Shown one piece after another: positions 34,467 through 42,991 of a stretch of DNA of 45,273 nt. Position 1 is the first letter of the stretch; each line of letters begins with the position of its first letter. Source of the DNA: Phormidesmis priestleyi ULC007. GTDB lineage: Bacteria > Cyanobacteriota > Cyanobacteriia > Leptolyngbyales > Leptolyngbyaceae. The stretch spans positions 46,524-91,796 of the forward strand of contig NZ_MPPI01000002.1 in NCBI RefSeq assembly GCF_001895925.1. Direction: 5' to 3'. The notes below the pieces were generated by a model. That model saw only the letters and a program-made list of their open reading frames with translations, searched no databases and was not told the origin of the DNA. The position numbers and the translations under genes are program-made.

Positions 34467-35174
34467 ATGGAAACAGAATCAGACAAAACTAATCAAAGTC
34501 AATCTCAAGGTGATGCAACTGTTTCTGACACAGAACGCTGGGCATCGATCGTTGGGGGCAGTGCAATGGTGCTAATGGGATTGAAACAGCGATCGCTACG
34601 AGGAATCCTAACAGCGATCGCGGGTGGTAGCCTCGCTTATCACGGCGCAACCACAGATAAAAGCCTTCAAGAAAAAGTAACCGATGCCACGGGTATCAAT
34701 AAAGCGATCAAAGTTGAGAAGACGGTCACGATCAATAGATCTGCTGAAGACCTTTATAACTATTGGCACAACTTTGAGAATCTGCCGACGTTTATGAAAC
34801 ACGTCAAATCAGTGCAGGTGCTCGATCTGCGTCGATCGCATTGGGTCGCAAACGCTCCGATGGGTCAAACGATCGAATGGAATGCCGACCTTATCAACGA
34901 CCAGCCCAATCAACTGATCGCCTGGGCATCTGAGGAGGGTGCAGAGGTGGATAACTCTGGCTTTGTTCGATTCCAACCTGCTCCTGGCGATCGGGGTACT
35001 GAAGTCAAAGTTGTAATGGAATACAACGTACCGGGAGGGATGTTAACAGCCACGATCGCCAAGCTATTTGGTGAAGAACCCGAACAGCAGATCGGCGACG
35101 AATTGCGTCGGTTTAAACAACTGATGGAAACGGGCGAAATTGCTACGACTGAAGGGCAATCAAGGGGTCAATAG
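34467..35174 (+). CDS. SRPBCC (polyketide cyclase-like) protein with DUF2892-type N-terminus
   Basis: 235 residues. The first 85 residues are glycine-rich and hydrophobic in part (WASIVGGSAMVLMGL, GILTAIAGGSLAYHG), as in DUF2892 membrane proteins. Residues about 86-225 are an SRPBCC lipid/ligand-binding domain (VEKTVTINRSAEDLYNYWHNFENLPTFMKHVKSV, WNADLINDQPNQLIAWAS). It may bind a hydrophobic ligand at the membrane. It is 19 bases upstream of the first alcohol dehydrogenase and probably in one operon with it. Confidence 0.82.
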   Translation: METESDKTNQSQSQGDATVSDTERWASIVGGSAMVLMGLKQRSLRGILTAIAGGSLAYHGATTDKSLQEKVTDATGINKAIKVEKTVTINRSAEDLYNYWHNFENLPTFMKHVKSVQVLDLRRSHWVANAPMGQTIEWNADLINDQPNQLIAWASEEGAEVDNSGFVRFQPAPGDRGTEVKVVMEYNVPGGMLTATIAKLFGEEPEQQIGDELRRFKQLMETGEIATTEGQSRGQ

Positions 35175-35193
35175 CTTACAGGAGAAATCTTAA

Positions 35194-36363
35194 ATGAAAG
35201 CCGTTTGCTGGCACGGTACTAACGATGTCAGGGTCGATAACGTTCCTGACCCGACGATTCTCAATCCACGAGATGCCATTCTCAAAGTGACGGCAACGAC
35301 GATTTGTGGATCTGACCTACACATTTACGACGGCTACATTCCCTCAATGGTGCCGGGTGACATTATCGGTCACGAATTCATTGGCGAAATCGTCGAGACA
35401 GGGCGCGAAGTCAAAAAGCTGAAAAGGGGCGATCGCGTTGTTGTTTCTTCGATGGTGAGTTGTGGTCAGTGTCGCTACTGCCAGCATCAAGAGTGGTCAT
35501 TGTGCGACAACTCAAATCCTAAAGGAGCGCTACAAGAGCCACTTTTTGGCTTCAGCACCTCTGGAATTTACGGCTATTCTCACCTGTTCGGCGGTTATGC
35601 AGGAGCACAAGCCGAATATGTGAGAATTCCTTTTGCCGATTATGGTGCGGTCAAAATTCCTGACGGACTCACCGACGAGCAAGCCTTGCCGATCTCTGAT
35701 GCCTTCCCAACTGGGTTTATGGGCGCAGATCTGTGCGACATCAAGCGCGGCGATATTATTGCCGTCTGGGGCTGCGGTCCAGTCGGTCAATTCACGATTC
35801 GCAGTGCTTATATGTTAGGAGCCGAGCGAGTAATCGCCATCGATCGGGTTCCTGAACGCTTAAAGATGGCAAGAGAGCAGAGTGGAGCCGAAACCATCAA
35901 CTACGAAGAAGTGGACGCAGGCGAAGCGCTCAAAGAAATGACCGGAGGACGTGGACCCGATGCCTGCATTGATGCTGTCGGACTCGAAGCTCACGGCATG
36001 GGCTTCATGGGCGCTTATGACGAAGTGAAACAAGCCGTGAAACTGTCTCTCGATCGGCCTCACGTCATTCGTCAAATGATTCTGGCCTGTCGCAAGGGTG
36101 GCACTCTTTCAATCATGGGCGTTTATGCGGGCTTCCTCGACAAAATGCCAATGGGTGCCGCCTTCAACAAAGGCTTGACCTTCAAAATGGGGCAAATGTT
36201 TGGGCAAAAATATATGCCGATGTTGCTCGATCGGGCCGTTAAAGGTGAGATCGATCCCTCGTTTGTGTTTACGCACCAGATGCCCTTAGACCAAGCTAGT
36301 CAGGCCTACGAGACGTTCAAGCACAAAAAAGACAACTGCATCAAAGTTGTGCTGAAACCATAG
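35194..36363 (+). CDS. Zinc-dependent alcohol dehydrogenase, paralog 1
   Basis: 389 residues, medium-chain dehydrogenase. Catalytic zinc ligands are C38, H60 and E61; structural zinc ligands are C90, C93, C96 and C104. The NAD-binding loop is [10 protein letters not shown], followed by IAIDRVPERLKMA. It is similar to glutathione-independent formaldehyde dehydrogenases and other aldehyde/alcohol enzymes, but the substrate is not known. AGGAG precedes ATG 35194. It shares long stretches with the second paralog at 37073-38245 (for example [19 protein letters not shown]), so the two arose by duplication. Confidence 0.9.
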   Translation: MKAVCWHGTNDVRVDNVPDPTILNPRDAILKVTATTICGSDLHIYDGYIPSMVPGDIIGHEFIGEIVETGREVKKLKRGDRVVVSSMVSCGQCRYCQHQEWSLCDNSNPKGALQEPLFGFSTSGIYGYSHLFGGYAGAQAEYVRIPFADYGAVKIPDGLTDEQALPISDAFPTGFMGADLCDIKRGDIIAVWGCGPVGQFTIRSAYMLGAERVIAIDRVPERLKMAREQSGAETINYEEVDAGEALKEMTGGRGPDACIDAVGLEAHGMGFMGAYDEVKQAVKLSLDRPHVIRQMILACRKGGTLSIMGVYAGFLDKMPMGAAFNKGLTFKMGQMFGQKYMPMLLDRAVKGEIDPSFVFTHQMPLDQASQAYETFKHKKDNCIKVVLKP

Positions 36364-36402
36364 TTCATCTTTGCAATTTCCCATTAACTCACTGTGACTC
36401 AA

Positions 36403-36963
36403 ATGATTAAATCTTTAACCACTCTCCTATTTGGCATCTTCTTGTTTGTTGGTCTTTTGTTTAGCAATCCTGCAACGTTTCAAGCGGTGGCAGCCGTCAC
36501 TCCTGATGCAGCCAAACAAGTGATCAAAGAGGCTGATAGCGCTCAAGAAGCCGCTCGAAATCTCAAGGCATTAGATTCTTCAGACATTCTTAAAAATCAT
36601 GGCACCTTAGACCCGACAAAAGACGTTCTAAAAACGAGCGCCCAGGATCGAGTTACTGACCAGCCACAACGCGATCCTTTAATCAGCAGCGCTGAAAATA
36701 GCCTCAAAGAAGCGGTTGAGAATATCAAAGAAAAGCTCAACCTTAATGAGCCGATTCCTGAAAGCACTAAAGAGTTTGGCAGAGAACTGACCGGGAAAGC
36801 GAACGATGCCGCAGACAAAGCTGAAAAGGCTACCGATACGGTCACAGGCAAATCTCGAAAAGTCATTAACGACATCGCCGACAAGTCTAAAGCTGCGGCA
36901 AAAGAAAGCAAGGAAGCGATCGAAAACACATCAAAGCCTGGTTACTACCAGACAGAGCGATAG
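36403..36963 (+). CDS. Secreted amphipathic-helix protein, LEA-like
   Basis: About 186 residues from ATG 36403 (GTG 36394 is three codons earlier). A signal peptide (MIKSLTTLLFGIFLFVGLLF...FQAVA) precedes an alanine, lysine and glutamate-rich region with repeated helical segments (EAADSAQEAARNL-like, AENSLKEAVENIKEKL, GKANDAADKAEKATDTVTGKS, DKSKAAAKESKEAIE), reminiscent of late embryogenesis abundant or apolipoprotein-like proteins. The function is unknown but the composition fits a desiccation or stress role. It is sandwiched between two alcohol dehydrogenase paralogs. Confidence 0.72.
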   Translation: MIKSLTTLLFGIFLFVGLLFSNPATFQAVAAVTPDAAKQVIKEADSAQEAARNLKALDSSDILKNHGTLDPTKDVLKTSAQDRVTDQPQRDPLISSAENSLKEAVENIKEKLNLNEPIPESTKEFGRELTGKANDAADKAEKATDTVTGKSRKVINDIADKSKAAAKESKEAIENTSKPGYYQTER

Positions 36964-36998
36964 ATTGCTAAACCTGACAGATCTCAAATAAACCCTTG

Positions 36999-37042
36999 GT
37001 GGGTAATGGAACGCTGCGATCGCCGCAAAAATCATTACCCAC
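36999..37042. repeat. 10-bp inverted repeat with HIP1 in its loop
   Basis: GTGGGTAATG (36999-37008) and CATTACCCAC (37033-37042) pair perfectly; the 24-base loop contains GCGATCGC. It lies 35 bases after the helical protein's stop and 30 bases before the second dehydrogenase start. It may be a terminator, attenuator or processing hairpin. Confidence 0.5.
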
Positions 37043-37072
37043 AATTCATAAACTCACTAGGAGAACCCTTAA

Positions 37073-38245
37073 ATGAAAGCAGTTTGCTGGCGCGGTGCGA
37101 AAGACGTTCGAGTCGAAAACGTGCCTGACCCCAAAATTCTTAACCCTCGCGATGCCATTGTCAAAATCACCTCAACCGCGATTTGTGGCTCTGATTTGCA
37201 CCTCTATGACGGGTTCATTCCCAGTATGATGTCGGGCGACATTATGGGACACGAGTTTATGGGCGAAATTGTCGAACTCGGTTCCGGTGTCAAGAATTTA
37301 AGCATTGGCGATCGTGTGGTCGTTCCATTCACCATCTCCTGTGGAAACTGTTATAGCTGCAAAACTGCTCAGTGGTCACTCTGCGATAACTCTAACCCCA
37401 ACGCCTTTATGGCAGAAGCGTTATACGGTTATTCAGCCGCCGGGTTATTTGGCTATTCTCACATTTTTGGTGGTTATGCTGGCGGTCAAGCAGAATATGC
37501 CCGCGTTCCCTTTGCAGATGTTGGTTTGTACAAAGTTCCTGAAGGCTTGACTGACGATCAGGTGCTGTTTCTAACTGACATTTTTCCGACGGGTTATATG
37601 GCGGCTGAAAACTGCAATATTAAACCTGGAGACACCGTTGCGATTTGGGGTTGCGGCCCCGTTGGGCAGTTTGCAATTCGCAGCGCTTTTTTACTGGGAG
37701 CCGAACGTGTGATTGCGATCGACCGATTTCCTGACCGCTTAAAAATGGCCAAAGAGCAAGCAGGCGCAACTGAGGTGATCAACTACGAAGAAGTGGATGC
37801 AGGAGAAGCGCTTAAAGAAATGACCGGAGGACGTGGGCCCGATTCTTGTATCGATGCAGTTGGCATGGAAGCTCACGGGACGGGCCCCGATTATCTCTAT
37901 GACCAGGTTAAACAAGCCGTCCGACTAGAGACCGATCGTCCGACTGCATTGAGACAGGTAATGGTCGCTTGCGGCAAAGGGGGCACCGTTTCAATTCCAG
38001 GGGTATATGGAGGCTTTTTGGACAAGATGCCGTTTGGGGCTGCTTTTAACAAAGGTCTAACGATGAAAATGGGACAAACCCACGTTCATAAATACCTTGA
38101 CCCGTTAATGAGACACATTCAGAATGGCGACATTGATCCCTCGTTTGTGATCACGCATCGGATCTCGATCGACGAAGCGCCCCAAGCTTATGAGACCTTT
38201 AAGCACAAAAAAGATAATTGCATTAAGGTTGTAATCAAGCTGTAG
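37073..38245 (+). CDS. Zinc-dependent alcohol dehydrogenase, paralog 2
   Basis: 390 residues with the same plan as paralog 1: catalytic zinc C38, H60, E61; structural zinc C90, C93, C96, C104; NAD loop [10 protein letters not shown]. The two differ throughout but share the AGGAG(A/T) start site and the segment around [19 protein letters not shown]. Substrate unknown. It is followed by an 18-base perfect inverted repeat and the convergent HNH gene. Confidence 0.9.
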   Translation: MKAVCWRGAKDVRVENVPDPKILNPRDAIVKITSTAICGSDLHLYDGFIPSMMSGDIMGHEFMGEIVELGSGVKNLSIGDRVVVPFTISCGNCYSCKTAQWSLCDNSNPNAFMAEALYGYSAAGLFGYSHIFGGYAGGQAEYARVPFADVGLYKVPEGLTDDQVLFLTDIFPTGYMAAENCNIKPGDTVAIWGCGPVGQFAIRSAFLLGAERVIAIDRFPDRLKMAKEQAGATEVINYEEVDAGEALKEMTGGRGPDSCIDAVGMEAHGTGPDYLYDQVKQAVRLETDRPTALRQVMVACGKGGTVSIPGVYGGFLDKMPFGAAFNKGLTMKMGQTHVHKYLDPLMRHIQNGDIDPSFVITHRISIDEAPQAYETFKHKKDNCIKVVIKL

Positions 38246-38282
38246 CGTCATTGAGTAGTTCTCAGCGTTATGCCAAAATTCT

Positions 38283-38328
38283 GTGATGTGGGTGAATCAG
38301 TTCAATTGCGCTGATTCACCCACATCAC
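38283..38328. terminator. 18-bp perfect inverted repeat between convergent genes
   Basis: GTGATGTGGGTGAATCAG at 38283-38300 is fully matched by its reverse complement at 38311-38328, with a ten-base loop. It lies between the ends of the second dehydrogenase (38245) and the HNH gene (38397), so it may end both transcripts. No U-run follows on either strand, so it is not a classical terminator. Confidence 0.5.
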
Positions 38329-38396
38329 TGCGGAGCAATTAACTCTCAGAAAATGCCTAATCGAGTTTGATTGCTCCGTCAAACTTGCTCTGGCAT

Positions 38397-38822
38397 CTAA
38401 ATTGTTGGAGGATGTTCACCCATCTTCACCCACATTCGTCGGACACGAAGCAATTGAGGACGATTCATCTTCAGCACAACAACGGTTGCTCTACCAGTAG
38501 GGGACAATCCAATGATTTCTATCGCTTCCTCATTCCACTTAAAATGGCTGCTCCAAGCTTGTTTCTGAGGATGAAATAATCCAACTTCTTCTTGTGTAAT
38601 CGGATCGGTTGCGGTTTGGCGAATAGCTTTGTAGCGGTTGCAGGATGAGCAGGCTAAACAGAGATTGTCAAAGATGGTCTCTCCACCCTTTGAAACTGGA
38701 ACGATATGTTCAAACTCAAAGGTTGTAACTGTCAGAGATTCAGCAGTCCGGCAGTAAGCACAACAATTTGCAAAACGAGAACGAACTTGACTTTGCAACT
38801 TAACGGAGATATAAGCGCTCAC
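38397..38822 (-). CDS. HNH endonuclease
   Basis: 141 residues starting at GTG 38822, one base after the stop of the preceding gene. The HNH core is readable: CCAYCRT (zinc C21, C24), then FEFEHIVPVSKGGETIFDNL (E38, H39, N53), then CSSCNRYK (zinc C58, C61, N62). It is a single-domain metal-dependent nuclease. It is translated directly behind a Phd-like small protein, as in many cyanobacterial HNH pairs; whether this is a toxin-antitoxin or a homing remnant is open. Confidence 0.88.
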   Translation of the reverse strand: MSAYISVKLQSQVRSRFANCCAYCRTAESLTVTTFEFEHIVPVSKGGETIFDNLCLACSSCNRYKAIRQTATDPITQEEVGLFHPQKQAWSSHFKWNEEAIEIIGLSPTGRATVVVLKMNRPQLLRVRRMWVKMGEHPPTI

Positions 38823-38823
38823 G

Positions 38824-39162
38824 TTATATTGAAACTCCGTAAAGCTGCTTTAGAGTGTATCTAGCTCTGGTTTTCAGAATGTTCAGGTTGTCAACTTGTG
38901 TCAAAAGCAGATCGATTTTTGTATTTGCTTCGGGCGGTAGTTGCCCGTCAGCATTTTGAATGAGCAGTTCACCGAGTTGAACCTGCTCAGTAGAGGCAAG
39001 TTGGCTGTCTGCTAGCGCCTGTAACTCTTCTAGGCTCAAGCCTGTCAAAAGATCTTCATCGGAAGCAGAAATATTAGAAAGGCGATGGTAGGTTTCGAGG
39101 TCTAATAAGACTCCGACTCGCTCGCCTTGCTGATTTGTCACGTATTGCACTGCTTCAGACAT
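38824..39162 (-). CDS. Small Phd/antitoxin-like protein
   Basis: 112 residues. The start SEAVQYVTNQQGERVGVLLDLETYHRLS is like Phd/YefM-type antitoxin N-termini (VTxxQGERVGVLLDLExY). The rest is a leucine-rich helix (LLTGLSLEELQALAD, GELLIQNADG, LLLTQVDNLNILKT). It ends one base before the HNH nuclease start, so the two are coexpressed. It is either the antitoxin of an HNH toxin or a simple accessory protein; the sequence does not decide. Confidence 0.7.
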   Translation of the reverse strand: MSEAVQYVTNQQGERVGVLLDLETYHRLSNISASDEDLLTGLSLEELQALADSQLASTEQVQLGELLIQNADGQLPPEANTKIDLLLTQVDNLNILKTRARYTLKQLYGVSI

Positions 39163-39309
39163 AGTTTTCTTCGTCTACATACGACCTAATCCTAGCCTAG
39201 GCAGGTATCAATGCTATCTTAGGCTTTAGGCGAACACGTTTTTTATCTTACAACTACCAGTCTTTGAGTGTTTTGAGTTATAAAGTTCTGAGACTTGAGG
39301 TGTTGAATT

Positions 39310-39702
39310 TTGACAAGTTACGATGATCTCGATGATGAGCTACAGCAATTGAAAGAAGCACTCTTACATCCTGGAAATCTGCCAGACTCATCAACTTGCA
39401 AAGAATCTCTAAAGTTGGGAACTCAAAGTCTGCAAGAAAGCATCAAAATCTTAGAGAATTTCTGTTCAGACTTTAGAAGTAAATGTCGAGTTAGCATGAG
39501 CAAGGCGACGGCTAGCCACAACAAAGCTCAAGCCGCACTAATCGAGCAGGACATGGCTTCAGTTTTTCAGCATTCGATCGATAAACAGGTTCACATTCGC
39601 CTAGTAGATGCATTGAAAGCAAGGATTGAACAAGTCGAGGCGACTAAAGCATCTTTAGAGCAGCGTCTAGCCAAGTTAGAAACCTTGCTGAAATACTTTT
39701 AA
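39310..39702 (+). CDS. Coiled-coil protein of unknown function
   Basis: 130 residues from TTG 39310, with GAGG about ten bases upstream. The protein is nearly all helix; the C-terminal third (LKARIEQVEATKASLEQRLAKLETLLKYF) is a clear heptad coiled coil. No family recognised. It is divergent from the antitoxin-like gene and followed by an open but start-less frame on the other strand. Confidence 0.6.
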   Translation: MTSYDDLDDELQQLKEALLHPGNLPDSSTCKESLKLGTQSLQESIKILENFCSDFRSKCRVSMSKATASHNKAQAALIEQDMASVFQHSIDKQVHIRLVDALKARIEQVEATKASLEQRLAKLETLLKYF

Positions 39703-40011
39703 TTCTTTGGGGCGTTTCAGGTGATTGACTTAACCAAATAGATGCTAAAGCATCATCGATATTGTCCTCTTCAAACCCAAACTTCTTAGAGAGTTCGTTA
39801 ATGGTCTGAGATTGAATTATTCCCGTTTTCGATCGCTCTAAAGCTGTGGTTAAACGAGTTGCATTAGCAGACGATCGAACAGATAAAGCGTTTCCGAACT
39901 CATTATCAAAAAATTAGGTGTATTGTAACAACTGTACAACACACCTAATAATTCAATAAAATAAAGATCTTATCGCTAGACGAATTAGAAAATAACTCGT
40001 CAACCATCAGC
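39703..40011. other. Gene-poor region with a start-less open frame
   Basis: On the minus strand from about 39906 down, a frame of roughly 70 codons (SANATRLTTALERSKTGII, then NELSKKFGFEEDNIDDAL) reads protein-like but has no start codon and runs into the antisense of the coiled-coil gene. It may be a decayed gene. The right side holds the terminator hairpin of the ChaB-like gene. Confidence 0.3.
39908..39949 (-). terminator. Intrinsic terminator of the ChaB-like gene
   Basis: ATTAGGTGTATTGTA (39913-39927) and TACAACACACCTAAT (39935-39949) form a 15-base stem with one mismatch, loop ACAACTG. On the minus strand the hairpin is followed by six T, 63 bases after the ChaB-like stop codon, the pattern of an intrinsic terminator. 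Confidence 0.85.
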
Positions 40012-40359
40012 CTAGTTAGCGCTAGACTCAACACCCGAACTAATGGTTTGATCACCGGGCTTTTGCTTGCGGTGCCAGCTTCCATCTTGACCGCGCTCAA
40101 AACCCTGCTTGACACTATTCCAAGCAACATTCATGGCAGCTTCCTTACTCAGACCATCTTTTTGAGAGTTTCTAAAGGCGGCTAAGAAGACCTGCTCAGA
40201 ACCGTCCATTAGTTTGTCGGTTACTTCAGCAGGTAGACCTGTGTTTTTCTCATCTACATCGTCTCGTTTTGCAGCTTCTTGATCGAAATCTCGGTTAGAC
40301 ATTGCCTTCTCAGAAGGTTCTCCAATCGGGGCGCCTGTTCCAGTTTGTGTGTCCGTCAT
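40012..40359 (-). CDS. ChaB-like protein
   Basis: 115 residues. The C-terminal part LPAEVTDKLMDGSEQVFLAAFRNSQKDGLSKEAAMNVAWNSVKQGFERGQDGSWHRK follows the ChaB pattern (helix, VAW..VK..., DG.WH). The N-terminal 45 residues are an extra acidic, charged stretch. ChaB is named for a cation transport regulator in E. coli but its function is not firmly known. GGAG precedes ATG 40359. Stress-type neighbours make a stress role likely (inference). Confidence 0.8.
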   Translation of the reverse strand: MTDTQTGTGAPIGEPSEKAMSNRDFDQEAAKRDDVDEKNTGLPAEVTDKLMDGSEQVFLAAFRNSQKDGLSKEAAMNVAWNSVKQGFERGQDGSWHRKQKPGDQTISSGVESSAN

Positions 40360-40464
40360 ATTAATACTCCTAGATTAAAACCTAGAAATAATAGTAGATA
40401 ACCTCACAGTTGAACTCCTCCTCCCAATTGTAGGTTGTGTTACAAAATCACCTCTACCTTGAGA

Positions 40465-41907
40465 TTAGCCCAGCACACAGCCCGATCGCTCAGGCAAATG
40501 CAATTCCAGGTGTTGATCAACCCACTGGAGGTCAGCAGAGCCATACAACAACTTACTTTGGGGCTTTAGGTCGGATTGAGTGAGCGTGAGTTTAGCTGGA
40601 GTTGTTCCTGCATTGACTGCAATCACTAAGTTGTCATCTCCTAAGCTGCGAGCAAATATATAAACTGTTCCTTCAGCGTGAAGAACTTTGTAATCTCCGG
40701 TTCGCAAAGCAGGATGAGCATGACGGAGCGCAATCAGTTGACGGTGACACTCAAAAATCTTGTAATCCCAATCTGCTTCAGACGGAAAGCCCCGACGAGA
40801 ATCAGGATCGAGCGCACCGGGCAACCCAACTTCGTCACCATAATAAATGCTAGGCGCACCTGGGAAGGTCAACAGCACGAGAGTTGCAAGCTCAACACTG
40901 GGGCGATCGCTGCCTGCAATTGACAGCAAACGAGCCGTGTCGTGACTGGCTAACAGGTTGAGTTGAGTCAGTTGAATCTGCCAGTCATAAAGCGCTAAAA
41001 GTGCCTGAATTTTTTCAGCATACTCCGCTGCAAATAAAGGAGGAAAGGGCTTATAGTCTCGACCTTGCACCTGATCGAGATCGACGCGATCGCCCGCCAC
41101 AAACGCGATCGTCGGCCCTGTAAACAGATAGTTCATTACGCCATCAAACTGCGTTCCGTCGAGCCATTCTCGCGAGTCTCCCCACACCTCACCCACGATA
41201 TAGGCTTCGGGATTGACCGCTTTGACGCGATCGCGAAACTCTTGCCAAAATCCCGGCGTTTTGATCTCAAAGGGCACATCCAACCGCCAGCCGTCCACGC
41301 CGAGTTTAATCCAATATTCAGCAATCTCCATGATGTATTCGCGCACTTCAGGATTGTCGTGATTAAACACAGGCAACGCCCGATTGCCATCCCACCCTTC
41401 ATAATTTGCGGGATATTCGCCGTTATAGGCATTGACGGGCCAGTCATGAACTTTGAACCAATCGACCCAAGGCGAATGCGGACCGTTTTCTAACACGTCA
41501 TGAAAAAAGAAAAAGCCGCGACTAGAGTGATTAAATACGCCATCTAAAACGACTTTTATATCGCGTCGATGTGACTCATCCAAAAACTCTTGAAAAGCAG
41601 CATTTCCGCCCAGCATCGGATCGACTTGATAATAATCGTGAGTGTGATAGCGATGATTACTAGCCGATTGAAAAATGGGCGTAAAGTAAATGGCATTGAT
41701 GCCCAAATCTTGAATGTAGTCGAGCTTTTCGATTACGCCCCAAAGATCGCCTCCCTTATAGCCTTGCAGCGTCGGCAGTTCGTGCCAATCTTCCCAGCGA
41801 TCGTGATGATGCAGCCGTTTGCGTAAGGTTTGGCTTTTGGCAAAGCGATCGGGAAATATCTGATAAAAAACCGCGTGTTTAACCCAGTCTGGTGTTTGAA
41901 TCTGCAT
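40465..41907 (-). CDS. GH13 alpha-amylase family glycosidase
   Basis: 480 residues, (beta/alpha)8 barrel plus a short C-terminal domain. Conserved regions: DGVFNHSS, GWRLDVPF with nucleophile D210, VGEVWG with acid/base E240, and LASHDTARL with D323. The start HAVFYQIFPDRFAKS is typical of neopullulanase/cyclomaltodextrinase-type enzymes, but the N-terminal starch-binding domain of those is missing. It would hydrolyse alpha-glucan or maltodextrin, in the cytoplasm, as no signal peptide is present. A degraded second copy of its 5' end is at 42922-42991. Confidence 0.92.
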   Translation of the reverse strand: MQIQTPDWVKHAVFYQIFPDRFAKSQTLRKRLHHHDRWEDWHELPTLQGYKGGDLWGVIEKLDYIQDLGINAIYFTPIFQSASNHRYHTHDYYQVDPMLGGNAAFQEFLDESHRRDIKVVLDGVFNHSSRGFFFFHDVLENGPHSPWVDWFKVHDWPVNAYNGEYPANYEGWDGNRALPVFNHDNPEVREYIMEIAEYWIKLGVDGWRLDVPFEIKTPGFWQEFRDRVKAVNPEAYIVGEVWGDSREWLDGTQFDGVMNYLFTGPTIAFVAGDRVDLDQVQGRDYKPFPPLFAAEYAEKIQALLALYDWQIQLTQLNLLASHDTARLLSIAGSDRPSVELATLVLLTFPGAPSIYYGDEVGLPGALDPDSRRGFPSEADWDYKIFECHRQLIALRHAHPALRTGDYKVLHAEGTVYIFARSLGDDNLVIAVNAGTTPAKLTLTQSDLKPQSKLLYGSADLQWVDQHLELHLPERSGCVLG

Positions 41908-42002
41908 GAGTGTGTTTTTATTCCCTTCAACGCTAGATTACAATCACTTAACAATTTATACAGTCCTACCTCTGGTAGAAAAAGCAGGTTTCAGATGCCA
42001 AA
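41844..42002. repeat. Direct repeat, copy A (amylase 5' end and leader)
   Basis: About 159 bases including the first codons of the amylase and its leader, repeated with high but imperfect similarity at 42930-43086. Shared blocks include the 34 bases from AGCGATCGG onward and CAGTCCTACCTCTGGTAGAA. The repeats flank the GH108 lysozyme gene. Confidence 0.85.
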
Positions 42003-42076
42003 TATTAAATTTTGGACATAAAACTAATCCTCATTTCTCGTGTAGGGCACCATACGCATAGTTTAGGAGTTAAGCC

Positions 42077-42925
42077 ATGCATCTAAAAGATTTGGTTGAA
42101 CATAATGCGGTTGTCAATCTAGCAACGCTGACGAGCGATAAAGAATTGATTATCGATCTGCAAACTCGCTTAAGCGCGATCGGGTTTATGCCAGGAACTG
42201 ACATCAGCACTGCCATTGATGGCGTGTTTGGGGCAGCGACCAAAGATGCGCTCGATCGTTTCTGCAAAGCGGCACATCTCAACAACTCCAGCACAGGCGT
42301 ATTTGGAGCCACCTTTGCTCGAAAACTGATTGATACGCGTCCGCCCGTGATGCCAGTTACGCCCACTCTAGGGGCAAAAAAACAGCCGACTTCTGATGCG
42401 CTGGCAACTGCTCTTAAATTCACCTTGCAATGGGAAGGCGGATATGTGAACCATCCTGATGATCCGGGCGGAGCGACTAATAAGGGCGTGACTCAAAACA
42501 CCTACAACACTTACCGCATCAACAATCGACTGCCGACTCAAGGGGTAGACCGGATTACTGACAAAGAAGTTCATGACATCTATTTTTCAATGTATTGGCA
42601 ACCCTCACAAGCGCCGATCATGGTGTTGCCTTTAGCGATCGTGCATTTCGATACGGCGGTTAATTTTGGAGTGGGAGGCGCGATCGAGTTTCTCCAAGAA
42701 GCCTTGGGCATTAGCGCCGATGGCATCTTTGGCCCAGGCACTCAAAAGGCTCTTTTAGCCCACAACAATGCCCAGACTGCTCAAAAAATTGTTCGGGGTC
42801 GCGTCAATTATCGCAATCAGCGAGTGAATTCTAACCCCAGTCAAGAAGTCTTCTTGGTGGGTTGGCTAAACCGAGATAATGACTTGGGCGGATTTTTGGA
42901 TTCCTCAAATGCTGGCATTGCTTAG
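42077..42925 (+). CDS. GH108 lysozyme (N-acetylmuramidase) with peptidoglycan-binding domains
   Basis: 282 residues. An N-terminal peptidoglycan-binding-like repeat (about 20-85: LQTRLSAIGFMPGTDISTAIDGVFGAATKDAL) is followed by the GH108 catalytic domain with WEGGYVNHPDDPGGATNKG (catalytic E120) and MYWQP, then a C-terminal binding domain (LQEALGISADGIFGPGTQKAL). GH108 enzymes are phage endolysins or bacterial secreted muramidases. No signal peptide is seen. AGGAG is eight bases before ATG 42077. It sits between direct repeats, suggesting it arrived or was moved by recombination. Confidence 0.9.
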   Translation: MHLKDLVEHNAVVNLATLTSDKELIIDLQTRLSAIGFMPGTDISTAIDGVFGAATKDALDRFCKAAHLNNSSTGVFGATFARKLIDTRPPVMPVTPTLGAKKQPTSDALATALKFTLQWEGGYVNHPDDPGGATNKGVTQNTYNTYRINNRLPTQGVDRITDKEVHDIYFSMYWQPSQAPIMVLPLAIVHFDTAVNFGVGGAIEFLQEALGISADGIFGPGTQKALLAHNNAQTAQKIVRGRVNYRNQRVNSNPSQEVFLVGWLNRDNDLGGFLDSSNAGIA

Positions 42926-42991
42926 AGAGAGCGATCGGGAAATATCTGATAAAAAACCGCGTGCTTAACCCAATCTGGTGTGAATTTGCAC
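42922..42991 (-). pseudogene. Truncated, frameshifted copy of the amylase 5' end
   Basis: On the minus strand, GTG at 42991, MQI, then a two-base deletion relative to the amylase, then TPDWVKHAVFYQIFPDR in the amylase frame and TAA five bases on. Homology stops at 42930, five bases from the lysozyme stop. It is the start of a lost paralog, not a working gene. Confidence 0.85.

Noticed and set aside
42077-42925. Prophage at the lysozyme gene
   Set aside because: Only a GH108 gene is present; no integrase, holin, portal, tail or terminase gene and no attachment site were seen, so a single acquired or domesticated lysozyme is more likely.
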